Of a DNA stretch of 6,513 nt, positions 1 to 5,640 are shown piece after piece. How positions within the stretch are numbered: the first letter of the stretch is position 1; each line of letters begins with the position of its first letter. The DNA comes from Actinomycetes bacterium (GTDB lineage: Bacteria > Actinomycetota > Acidimicrobiia > Acidimicrobiales > Bog-793). Made by a program: the position numbers and the translations under genes. The notes under the pieces are model-generated. The model searched no databases, was not told the origin of the DNA, and saw only the letters and a program-made list of their open reading frames with translations. The stretch covers positions 1 to 6,513 of the forward strand of contig JAKAOD010000180.1 of the NCBI GenBank assembly GCA_021823365.1, given 5' to 3'.

Positions 1-18
1 AAGCACCAACTCGGCCAT
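1..18 (-). CDS. Possible 5' end of a gene leaving the window
   Basis: On the minus strand an ATG at 18-16 opens a frame reading MAELVL before the window ends. A purine-rich stretch (aagg, about 4-5 bases upstream) could act as a ribosome binding site. It lies 72 bases downstream of the DUF5372-like gene on the same strand. From memory, genes of that family often sit next to a recombinase or transposase gene, which would suit this position. Six codons are too few to identify a family, so this is only a pointer for anyone with the flanking sequence. Confidence 0.2.
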
Positions 19-90
19 TTTACCTTGTTACGGGCGGTATCACGTGGTGCTTGCCCCATGAGCCGCCCAGTGTCATCGGCGCAATCGCCT

Positions 91-381
91 TTACGGGCGA
101 GGCGGAATCTGCTTTACATCCCGCTTCGGCTTGACCGGTCGGATCCCCTCGAGCAAGCTCGCCAACGAGAGCAGGTCGTCGATCCTGAAAGCCGAGCGCC
201 CGGCGGCGATCGCGACGAAGGGGTCCGGAGGATCCACGTCCGTCCACCCTGCAGGAAGGCTCGTCAGCTGGCCGTCGTCCGCGAAGAAGAACACGCGATC
301 CTCCGCCCAGGTGTGCCTGCGCACCACGAGCTCGAACTTCCTTCCCGCGAGTGGATGGAAGGGATGGGTGACTTCGATCCG
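91..381 (-). pseudogene. DUF5372-like small protein of a mobile element, start codon lost
   Basis: Reading backwards from 381, this frame gives RIEVTHPFHPLAGRKFEL, then RRHTWAEDRVFFF, LPAGWTDV and the PFV...AGRSAFRIDDLL segment. It ends at a TAA at 93-91, about 97 codons in all. That order of motifs (T-HPFHP, RR-x-W-x-EDRVFF, LPA-WTD, AGRS-FR--DLL) is what I remember of DUF5372, the y4bD/y4pK-type small proteins found beside transposase or recombinase genes. Their biochemical role is unknown. The length is close to the family norm, so almost all of the protein is here. However, between the upstream in-frame stop near 497 and the GTG at 327 I find no ATG, GTG, TTG or CTG in this frame, and the GTG at 327 would discard the conserved N-terminal third. 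I infer that the start was lost at the junction with the IS21 fragment next to it. The frame itself has no internal stops, so the loss may be fairly recent. Confidence 0.6.
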
Positions 382-425
382 TTGTGGCGCTCCCTGCCGA
401 CCATGCGCAATCGACGGGTCGGTCC
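382..425. other. Junction between two unrelated broken genes
   Basis: DUF5372 homology on the minus strand fades at about 381. IstA homology on the plus strand becomes recognisable at about 417-426 (SKPRVERQVPFVR). Neither gene is complete across this interval, and I see no terminal inverted repeat or target duplication here. It is best read as the scar of a deletion or illegitimate recombination between two mobile elements. The exact breakpoint cannot be fixed from one sequence. Confidence 0.45.
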
Positions 426-1211
426 AAGCCGCGGGTCGAGCGGCAGGTTCCCTTTGTGCGCCAACGGTTCTTCGCCGGGGAGGAGTTCGTCGACCTCACC
501 GACGCACAGCGCCGGGCTCGGGCCTGGTGCCGAGACGGTGCGGGCCTGCGCATCCACGGCACCACTCGGGTCCGACCCGCCGAGGCGTTCGCCACCGGCG
601 AGCAGGGACTGCTGCTCCCCGCTCCGAGCTCCCCCTACGACGTCCCGGTCTTCTCCACCCCGAAGGTCCACCGGGACCACCATGTCGAGGTGGCCCGGGC
701 CATCTACTCGGTGCCCGGTGACCTGATCGGCCAGACGCTCCTCGCCCGGGCCGACCGCTCCAGCGTCAAGCTCTACGCCCGGCGCCAGCTCATCAAGGTC
801 CACCCTCGCCAGGCGCCCGGCGGCCGCTCCACCGACCCGGCGGACCTCCCCTCAGAGCGCACCACCTACGCCCTCAGGGACCTCGACCACCTGATCGCCC
901 TCGGGAAGGGGCACGGGGACGCCATCGGCCGCTACGTCGAGGCGGTCCTCGACCACCCCCTGCCCTGGACCAAGATGCGCCAGGCCTACCGGCTCCTCGG
1001 CCTGGTGAAGAAGTGGGGTCCCGACAAGGTGGAGCTGGCCTGTGCCCGGGCGCTCGAGTCCGAGGCCGTCAACGTGAACCTCATCGCCCGGATGATCGAA
1101 CGGGCCAGAGAGGCCGAGCAGGCCTCATCCCCACCGGTGCCGCCCGTCGTGAAGGGGCGGTTCGCCCGCGACGCCTCCGAGTTCGCCATCACCGCGGAGG
1201 GGTCCAAGTGA
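384..1211 (+). pseudogene. istA: IS21-family transposase IstA, 3' fragment
   Basis: IstA is the DDE transposase of IS21 elements. This frame gives only the C-terminal part, about 260-275 residues. It begins around SKPRVERQVPFVR, which carries the last acidic catalytic residue of the DDE triad (Glu codon at 438-440), and runs through FFAGEEF, MRIHGTT-like LRIHGTT, LLLPAP, PYDVPVF, KVHRDHHVEVARAIYSVP, KVHPRQAPGGRSTDPADLP and HPLPWTKMRQAYRLLGL. All of these are typical of the actinobacterial IstA C-terminus. The N-terminal helix-turn-helix and the first two catalytic aspartates are missing, so it cannot be active. The ATG at 384 happens to be in frame, but I would not treat it as a real start because homology begins downstream of it. 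The TGA at 1209-1211 overlaps the GTG start of istB. Confidence 0.88.
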
Positions 1212-1837
1212 GCACCCCGGCCCCCACGATCTCCGCCGAGCTGCGACACATCCTGGCTCGGCTGCGGCTCGGCCAGATGACCGACACCCTGCCCGAGCGT
1301 CTGTTGACCGCTCGCCAGTCGGCGATGCCACACGTGGACTTCTTCGAGATGGTGCTGGCCGACGAGGTGGCGAGGAGGGACAGGACCTCGGCGAGTCTCC
1401 GGGCCCGCACGGCACACCTCGACCCGACCATGGTGGCCGAGGCCTGGGACGACACCGCAGCCGTCACCTACGACCACGGCATCTGGGCCGAGCTCACCAC
1501 GCTGCGGTTCGTCGAGGAGCACCACAACGCCCTCATCCTCGGGCCGGTCGGGGTGGGCAAGACCTTCCTCGCCACCGCCCTCGGCCACATCGCCTGCCGC
1601 CGCCGCTTCCGGGTCCACTTCGAACGGTCCGACAAGCTGTTCAAGAGGCTCAAGGCCGCACGGCTCGACAACTCGCTCGAGGCCGAGGTGCGAAAGCTGG
1701 TCGGCGTCGATCTGCTCATCATCGACGACTTCGCGCTCACCCCGCTCGATGGCACCGACACCAACGCCTTCTACGAGCTCGTGGTCGAGCGCCACCGCCA
1801 GGGGGCGACGGTGATCACCTCCAACCGGGACCCGTCC
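384..1837 (+). mobile_element. IS21-family insertion sequence remnant (istA 3' part plus istB 5' part)
   Basis: Two adjacent plus-strand reading frames are the C-terminal part of an IstA transposase and most of an IstB helper ATPase, joined by a 4-bp GTGA overlap as is usual in this family. A complete IS21 element would be roughly 2-2.5 kb and would end in short terminal inverted repeats. Here both ends are gone: the left is lost inside istA and the right inside istB. The remnant cannot encode its own transposition. No in-frame stops have accumulated in either fragment, so the truncations may be recent. Confidence 0.85.
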
Positions 1838-1936
1838 AAAGCGCACACGTTCGGCCGAACGTGTGCAAGGCGCCGCCTGAACCCTCACAGGTTCGCCGAC
1901 TCGAGCCGATCGGCATCGACCGTGTCCGCCACGTAG
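1208..1936 (+). pseudogene. istB: IS21-family helper ATPase IstB, 3'-truncated
   Basis: IstB is the AAA+ ATPase that loads and activates IstA on target DNA. The GTG at 1208 overlaps the istA stop (GTGA). From that start, Walker A is GPVGVGKT at residues 112-119, Walker B is LLIIDD at about 169-174, and the sensor-1 motif ITSNRDP is at about 203-209. IstB similarity stops after serine 210 (nucleotide 1837). A full IstB is about 250-260 residues and continues with a WL--MADPLL...DRL segment that is absent here. From about 1838 the frame runs into the neighbouring recombinase element and reads 32 chance residues, antisense to the zinc-ribbon recombinase, before a stop at 1934-1936. The protein would lack the C-terminal AAA+ lid with its sensor-2 region and is very probably non-functional. 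Confidence 0.85.
1843..1866. repeat. Left end: perfect 24-bp palindrome built from two inverted 11-mers
   Basis: The 12-base half gcacacgttcgg is followed directly by its exact reverse complement. Each half holds the word gcacacgttcg or its complement (1843-1853 and 1856-1866), which recurs as an inverted pair at the right end of the element. It begins about 5 bases after IstB similarity ends and finishes 18 bases beyond the stop of the zinc-ribbon recombinase. I read it as the left recombination end. It could also fold as a hairpin at the end of the operon, but no T-run follows on the minus strand, so it is not a typical intrinsic terminator. Confidence 0.75.
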
Positions 1937-3510
1937 GCGAGGAGTCCGCCGCCATTCATCCCGAGGGCTTCGGCAACCAGCTTGGGATCGAGGCTGACGA
2001 GCAGGTCGATGATGCGGGTCGAACGGAGGGTCTTCGTCCGGACGCCGGCCGCGTCGAGCACGTGGGTGAGGTAGGCCGGCGACGCCGGCGTCGTGCGCGT
2101 CTTGGTGATCTTCGTGACGACGAGATGCGGGTTGCGAGTGCCGAGAGCGCCGCGGTGCGTCAAACACGCGCGTAGGGCTGTGACGGAGGCTGGGTCGAGC
2201 GGCACTGGGTGCGGCCGACCGGCAACCCGAAGCGTCAAGGCGGCCGAGTCGACGTCTTCGACGCGCAGTGCTGCGACCTCGGCGATGCTCAGCGCGTGCA
2301 GCATCGCGAGGAGGCCGACAAGTGCCTCGTGAGGGTGGACGTCGGCTCGGCCGCTCGTCCAACGTCGAAAGAGCCGTCGCTGGTCATCAATGCCCAGGGT
2401 CGCGCCGGTGAAGCCGTGGCTCGGGATGGGTGGAATGTCGGCGGCGGGGTCGACGAGAACGAGCTTGTTCCGCTTGGCCCATCGGAAGAACTGGCGAGAG
2501 CCGGTGAGCCGGCGGCGCCGGCTGGCGGGCTGGGCGTTCATGAACGCCTCGACATCGGAGGTCTGCACCATCGCCCAGTCGCTCAGCGCTCGATCGGCGA
2601 CGAGGAACCTCGCGAGGTCTCGGACGATGCCGAGATTGCCCTCGATGGTCGAGTCCGATCGGACGTGTGCGCCGAGGCGCCGGGCCCGCTCCTGAGAGCG
2701 CACCAGATGGTCGCAGAACTGCGCCACAGGCGCCCGCAGCGCCTCGGGGGTGGCGTCGACGCGTCGCTGTCTGCGCCCCGCTGCGAGACGAGCAGCCTGG
2801 TCGAGCCCGAAGGCCAAGTCACGACCGACGAAGAATGCCTCGAGCGTCCGAGCGAGCGCTCCGGCCGATCTTCCCGGAAGTCGAGACCGTTCGAGCAGCG
2901 CTTGAGGATGGCGGGACTGGCCGTCACCCAACAGCTGACCAAGGGACGTGATCATCACGCACGCTCGCCCCATGCAGTGGCGGTCGGCCGCGAAGTCGGT
3001 GAAGTCGCCGAGCCAGTCCGGCGGGTCCTCGATTGCGTCGGCGAGGTTGTCGGCCTGGTTCCGGGCCCGGTCGGGATGCCTCTGCCAGCACCTCCCACAG
3101 AGCAGACCGTCGTGCTTGCGGCCCGGTCTCCCGCACGACGTGCACGGCCGGGCGGGTCGCGGTGGGGGTCCGGGGTGCGAGCACGGACCGCACCAGCCGG
3201 TGGACTCTCGGATGAACCCCGCCTGTCCGCAGCGTGGACACGTTTGCTTGGCGGAGGCAGCCTTGTGACGGCGGCGGCAGCGAAGGCACCGGATGCTCGT
3301 CTTGAACCGCACCACGTGACCGCAGTCCACGCAGGTCCTCGAGCACGTGACGCAGCGGCCAGTTTGGGGCGACAGACGCCGGAACGCTCCGCATGCAGGG
3401 CAGATCTTGCGACGGGCGGCTTCTCGATCGGCAGCCCGGCACCGGTGGCAGAGCTCGGTCCCCTTGCGGCCTATCCCTGCGCCGCATCGGATGCAGTCGC
3501 CGATCCTCAC
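1885..3510 (-). CDS. Zinc-ribbon protein with degenerate tyrosine-recombinase domain
   Basis: This is a 541-residue protein starting at the GTG at 3510-3508, inside the HTH gene's stop (GTGA). The same frame is open further upstream, but the GTG start gives the conserved V-RIGDCIRC beginning and matches the other coupling in the operon. Residues 6-141 hold ten CxxC knuckles (C6/9, 21/24, 37/40, 53/56, 60/63, 75/78, 91/94, 107/110, 123/126, 138/141), enough for five zinc ribbons in a row. Residues about 280-350 look like the SAM-like N-terminal domain of phage integrases (RDLARFL, RQFFRWAKRNKLV). Residues about 395-541 follow the catalytic-domain pattern with most key residues replaced. The first Arg is Ser408 (ALSIAEV instead of GLR-E), the Lys position looks like Arg432, the His of HxxR is Lys493 while Arg496 is kept, and LGH is LGM at 516-518. 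The possible nucleophile Tyr526 remains. I infer a DNA-binding partner rather than an independent recombinase. TnpB of Tn554 is the nearest conceptual parallel. Confidence 0.82.
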   Translation of the reverse strand: MRIGDCIRCGAGIGRKGTELCHRCRAADREAARRKICPACGAFRRLSPQTGRCVTCSRTCVDCGHVVRFKTSIRCLRCRRRHKAASAKQTCPRCGQAGFIRESTGWCGPCSHPGPPPRPARPCTSCGRPGRKHDGLLCGRCWQRHPDRARNQADNLADAIEDPPDWLGDFTDFAADRHCMGRACVMITSLGQLLGDGQSRHPQALLERSRLPGRSAGALARTLEAFFVGRDLAFGLDQAARLAAGRRQRRVDATPEALRAPVAQFCDHLVRSQERARRLGAHVRSDSTIEGNLGIVRDLARFLVADRALSDWAMVQTSDVEAFMNAQPASRRRRLTGSRQFFRWAKRNKLVLVDPAADIPPIPSHGFTGATLGIDDQRRLFRRWTSGRADVHPHEALVGLLAMLHALSIAEVAALRVEDVDSAALTLRVAGRPHPVPLDPASVTALRACLTHRGALGTRNPHLVVTKITKTRTTPASPAYLTHVLDAAGVRTKTLRSTRIIDLLVSLDPKLVAEALGMNGGGLLAYVADTVDADRLESANL

Positions 3511-3812
3511 AGTGGCGGCATCGACCGGCCCCGAGCCGCCTGTTGAGGCTCTCTCCTCGGCGTCGGCTTCTTCACCTCGGCGACCGGGGTCGTGTCCACG
3601 TCGAAAAGGTCGTCGGGACTGCATTCGAGCGCCGTGCACAGAGCGGCGAGCGTGGACAACTTCACCTGGGACGGCTGTTTGGTGAGAAGGGCTGACACCG
3701 AGGCCGCTGAGAGCTCGACCCCGGCTCGCTCGCGGAGCAGGCGGCGCAGCTCGGCGCCGGTCCACACCTCGTGCTGAGCCGCAGCCATCCGGAGCTTCCA
3801 TCGGATGTTCAC
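3507..3812 (-). CDS. Small Xre-type HTH protein of the recombinase operon
   Basis: This is a 101-residue protein starting at the GTG at 3812-3810, which overlaps the stop of the upstream recombinase (GTGA). Its own TGA at 3509-3507 overlaps the next GTG. The choice of GTG over the internal ATG (residue 9) rests on the strong Shine-Dalgarno sequence just upstream and on the conserved-looking IRWKLRMAA opening. Residues about 17-70 resemble a Cro/C1 (Xre) helix-turn-helix fold: WTGAELRRLL, SAASVSALLTKQP as the probable turn and recognition segment, then KLSTLAALCTALECSPDDLF. The last 30 residues are Pro/Arg/Lys-rich and probably disordered. Its place between two recombinases in a fully coupled operon suggests an accessory DNA-binding factor, either controlling direction of recombination or repressing the operon promoter. 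Both roles are inference, and DNA binding is the only part the sequence supports. Confidence 0.82.
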   Translation of the reverse strand: MNIRWKLRMAAAQHEVWTGAELRRLLRERAGVELSAASVSALLTKQPSQVKLSTLAALCTALECSPDDLFDVDTTPVAEVKKPTPRREPQQAARGRSMPPL

Positions 3813-4822
3813 TTCTCCTCCTCCAGCTCTGCCAGCACGTTCGACACGGCTCGGCGATAGGCGTCCTCGATGAACGTCGCCGAGGGCGTCACGTAGCGCA
3901 TCGTCGTGCCCACGTGCCAGTGGCCGAGCATCTGCTGGATGGCGACGAGATCCACGCCTCGCTCGTAGTTACGCGTCGCGCATGCGTGCCGCAGCGCGTG
4001 CGGGGAGAACCGGTCTTCGACCGGCCGACCCTCGAGCTCGAGAAGGTGCCGGAGTCGATTGCGGATCGTGCCGCGATGCAGGACCCCGCCACCCTCGTCG
4101 CAGAACAGCGCGGTCGAGTCCGCCATGCGGGGCCGCACGTCGTCGAGGAACCACCGTAGGACCAAGTCGAGCTGATCGAGCATCGGCACCCAACGGGGCC
4201 GGGGCCCAGAACCCCGGGCCGCCTTTCCGAACCGGACGTGGATCTTGCCGAACGGGCCTCGGTCGAAGTGGAGATCCGATCGCTCCAGTGACGCAGCCTC
4301 CTCGGAGCGCAGCCCGCAGTGATACAGCGTGCGGAACAGCGCGTAATCACGGCCGGCCGATGCGAACTTGCGTGCCGTCGCGACCCGGTCGCGCATGAAG
4401 GCGAAGAACTCCTCCATGCGTTCGGGGGTCGGGGGCGGGCGCGTCGACGGTGAGCCATCGTTGCCGACGTGACGAGCTGCGTTGAACTCGTCCACCGGGT
4501 CGCAGAGCACCACGCCGAACGTCGCCTCGATCTCGGCGGCCTTGCGAGCGATCAAGAATCGGTGGAAGTCCTTGAACGCTTGCACGTATCCCCGTCGCGT
4601 CGACGTGGCCATGCCCCGGGCCACCAACTCGGCCACCACCCGGTCGACGTCATCGGGACCAGCCTCCCAGGCGGGAATGCCGAGCAGTTCCAAGAAGCGC
4701 TCCAACACTCCCGTCGCGTTCTCGATCGTGACGGGGCTGAATCCTCGAGCCGCCCACGAGGCGATGAACCCCTCGACGCACGCGGCTTGGAAGCCGGCAG
4801 CGTCCAGCGGGCTCGCAGTCAT
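3809..4822 (-). CDS. Catalytically complete tyrosine recombinase
   Basis: This is a 337-residue site-specific recombinase of the lambda-integrase/XerC-XerD superfamily, which cuts and rejoins DNA through a 3'-phosphotyrosine link. The start chosen is the ATG at 4822-4820. A GGGAG lies 11 bases upstream, and the frame further upstream runs across the element's terminal repeat and shows no family-like sequence. Residues about 10-95 form the core-binding (SAM-like) domain (GFIASWAARGFSP, YVQAFKDFHRFL). The catalytic domain, about 135-320, keeps the full set: Arg172 (CGLRSEEAASL), probable Lys200, His275-x-x-Arg278 (SPHALRH), His301 (MLGHWH) and nucleophile Tyr310 (TTMRYV). It is the first gene of a three-gene operon and overlaps the HTH gene by 4 bp. 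It is the likely catalytic engine for excision and integration of the element. A plain phage or ICE integrase is less likely, because the partner genes and flanking repeats define a small self-contained element. Confidence 0.9.
   Translation of the reverse strand: MTASPLDAAGFQAACVEGFIASWAARGFSPVTIENATGVLERFLELLGIPAWEAGPDDVDRVVAELVARGMATSTRRGYVQAFKDFHRFLIARKAAEIEATFGVVLCDPVDEFNAARHVGNDGSPSTRPPPTPERMEEFFAFMRDRVATARKFASAGRDYALFRTLYHCGLRSEEAASLERSDLHFDRGPFGKIHVRFGKAARGSGPRPRWVPMLDQLDLVLRWFLDDVRPRMADSTALFCDEGGGVLHRGTIRNRLRHLLELEGRPVEDRFSPHALRHACATRNYERGVDLVAIQQMLGHWHVGTTMRYVTPSATFIEDAYRRAVSNVLAELEEEK
3815..3824 (-). promoter_or_regulatory. Strong ribosome binding site for the HTH gene
   Basis: On the minus strand the last codons of the catalytic recombinase read ggaggaggag, ending 2 bases before the GTG start at 3812. 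The first GGAGG lies 7 bases from the start. This near-perfect Shine-Dalgarno inside the upstream gene supports the GTG start and suggests that the small HTH protein is made in higher amount than the recombinase before it. Confidence 0.7.
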
Positions 4823-4885
4823 CGCCGCGGCCGCTCCCGTGATGACCCGCAAACCGGTGCCGCTCACCGCACACCTTCTTCCCAC

Positions 4886-4897
4886 CACACGTTCGAT
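4886..4897. repeat. Internal copy of the end repeat at the right end
   Basis: The word cacacgttcgat here is the exact reverse complement of 4987-4998, so the right end carries a 12-bp inverted pair separated by 89 bp. Ten of its bases (cacacgttcg) match the two copies at the left end. It lies just downstream of the predicted -10 of the recombinase promoter, about where transcription would start, so a recombinase or HTH protein bound here could shut off its own operon. Confidence 0.65.
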
Positions 4898-4902
4898 GGT
4901 GA

Positions 4903-4930
4903 CACCTAACGATCCCACGTTGTGCCTCAA
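4903..4930 (-). promoter_or_regulatory. Candidate promoter of the recombinase operon
   Basis: On the minus strand TTGAGG (4930-4925) is followed after 16 bases by TAGGTG (4908-4903), about 80 bases before the recombinase ATG. The -35 matches the sigma-70-type consensus at four positions; the -10 is weak. It is the best candidate I see between the right end repeat and the gene, and it sits inside the inverted pair 4886-4897 / 4987-4998. Confidence 0.25.
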
Positions 4931-4988
4931 AGATCGGGGACCCTCGCCTACCTCGGAATGCCCTGCTCGCAGCCGGTTTCGGTCAGAT

Positions 4989-4999
4989 CGAACGTGTGC
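4989..4999. repeat. Right terminal inverted repeat of the recombinase element
   Basis: The word cgaacgtgtgc is the exact reverse complement of the left terminal 11-mer at 1843-1853. SIR2-like coding sequence becomes recognisable directly after it (QFQMHGSLNW from 5000), so the repeat coincides with the point where a flanking gene is broken. That is independent support for this being the element boundary. Confidence 0.7.
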
Positions 5000-5425
5000 C
5001 AGTTCCAGATGCATGGATCGCTGAACTGGTGTCTGTCAGCATCGGGCGTCATGGTGCTCGCTGATTGTCGCCCGGCGTATCGCTCGCGCGATATCAGCTA
5101 CATCGTCGCTCCTGCACATGAGAAGGCGATGCCGACCGCACTGAGCGCCGTGTGGAACGAGGCGCGATCGCTTCTCACGACAGCGGAGGAGTGGGTAGTC
5201 GTCGGGTACAGCGCACCGTACTACGACACGGCAATCGCAGGTCTGCTGTCGACGTCAGCGGCGGGGGCACTGCGGAGGATTCGCATGGTGGATCCCAACG
5301 AGGTCGTCGTGGAGCGGTTTCGAGCACTTACCGGCACGGACGTCGACATCCAGTGGAACGACTCGCTTGACCACTTCTGCGAGGGCCTGCAAAGCGGCGT
5401 GAGCGAGCCGTCTGGGCGCGCGTGA
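5000..5425 (+). pseudogene. SIR2-family protein, C-terminal fragment
   Basis: From 5000 the frame gives about 141 residues ending at the TGA at 5423-5425. It includes QMHGSLNW, WVVVGYSAPYYD and RIRMVDPNE, the pattern of the C-terminal half of bacterial SIR2-like NAD-dependent enzymes. The His codon at 5012-5014 corresponds to the HGS histidine that is catalytic in sirtuins. The N-terminal Rossmann part (GAG-S and the TxNxD segment) is absent, so NAD cannot be bound normally. The same frame is open upstream to an ATG at 4922, but those residues come from the mobile element's end. Many stand-alone SIR2 proteins of bacteria act in phage defence by degrading NAD, but this fragment alone does not show which kind it was. 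No stops interrupt it, which suggests a recent break. A short fused product from 4922 could be made but is unlikely to work. Confidence 0.7.
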
Positions 5426-5640
5426 TGACAAGGACCTCTGCTTGAACCAGCAAGCGGGCGAAGGCCCTGGGCAGTCATTGCAGTTGCCATGCTTAACGCC
5501 GCGCCTGGGCGGTGGCGACCCTCCTCAAGGTGCGCGGTTGGGACCTGCTGGCCCTGAGGCCGCACTGACCCCGAGCACTGGGCGCGGTGTCGTTGAGCTC
5601 GGTTTCGGCTGGTGGTCCGGGGTCGCTCTAGCCTCTGGTC
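5426..5640. other. Spacer between the SIR2 fragment and the BluB-CobT gene
   Basis: No gene is supported in these 215 bases. A plus-strand stretch from 5497 to the TGA at 5566-5568 reads like a protein tail (RRAWAVATLLKVRGWDLLAL) but begins right after a stop, has no start of its own and matches no family I can name. It may be the end of a decayed transposase. I see no cobalamin-riboswitch B12 box ahead of the cobalamin gene, and no convincing terminator. Confidence 0.4.
5629..5634 (+). promoter_or_regulatory. Candidate -10 of a leaderless bluB-cobT transcript
   Basis: TAGCCT fits the actinobacterial TAnnnT -10 pattern and ends 6 bases before the ATG at 5641. No Shine-Dalgarno sequence precedes that ATG. 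Together these suggest a leaderless mRNA starting at or next to the A of ATG. No clear -35 is visible, as is common for such promoters. Confidence 0.3.

Larger units (their letters stand above)
1843..4999 (-). mobile_element. Tyrosine-recombinase / HTH / zinc-ribbon-recombinase element with terminal inverted repeats
   Basis: A 3157-bp unit is bounded by the 11-mer gcacacgttcg at 1843-1853 and its exact reverse complement at 4989-4999. It contains only three genes, all on the minus strand and coupled by GTGA overlaps: catalytic tyrosine recombinase, Xre-like HTH protein, and zinc-ribbon protein with a degenerate recombinase domain. The left flank is a truncated istB and the right flank a truncated SIR2 gene, so gene breakage agrees with the repeat-defined ends at both sides. 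Two recombinases plus a small accessory protein recall Tn554 (TnpA, TnpB, TnpC), and paired repeats at the ends recall recombinase-in-trio elements. The same gene trio is, from memory, common in actinobacterial genomes, where it is usually annotated only as separate integrases. I see no target-site duplication. The boundaries are inferred from this single copy. Confidence 0.65.

Noticed and set aside
1843..1866. Palindrome as a rho-independent terminator of the recombinase operon
   Set aside because: The hairpin is perfect, but no T-run follows on the minus strand and the same word recurs at the other end of the element, so an end-repeat role explains it better.
986..2362. Long minus-strand open frame of 458 codons across istA, istB and the recombinase 3' end
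   Set aside because: It is antisense to well-supported IstA and IstB motifs, Arg/Pro-rich and low in recognisable pattern; this is the usual shadow frame in GC-rich DNA.
2209..3546. Long plus-strand open frame of 445 codons
   Set aside because: It is entirely antisense to the zinc-ribbon recombinase, whose CxxC motifs and domain order are clear. No family-like sequence appears in it.
4823..5014. Upstream extension of the catalytic recombinase to a start at 5014
   Set aside because: The added 64 residues cross the terminal repeat and leave the element, and show no integrase-like sequence. The ATG at 4822 fits the domain start.
5439..5454. Small hairpin gcttg / caagc after the SIR2 fragment
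   Set aside because: A 5-bp stem with a 6-base loop and no T-run is too weak to call a terminator.
5497..5568. Short protein-like stretch ending in a stop in the spacer before bluB
   Set aside because: It is only 23 codons right after a stop, with no start codon or ribosome binding site I can credit and no family recognised; it is mentioned only as a possible remnant.
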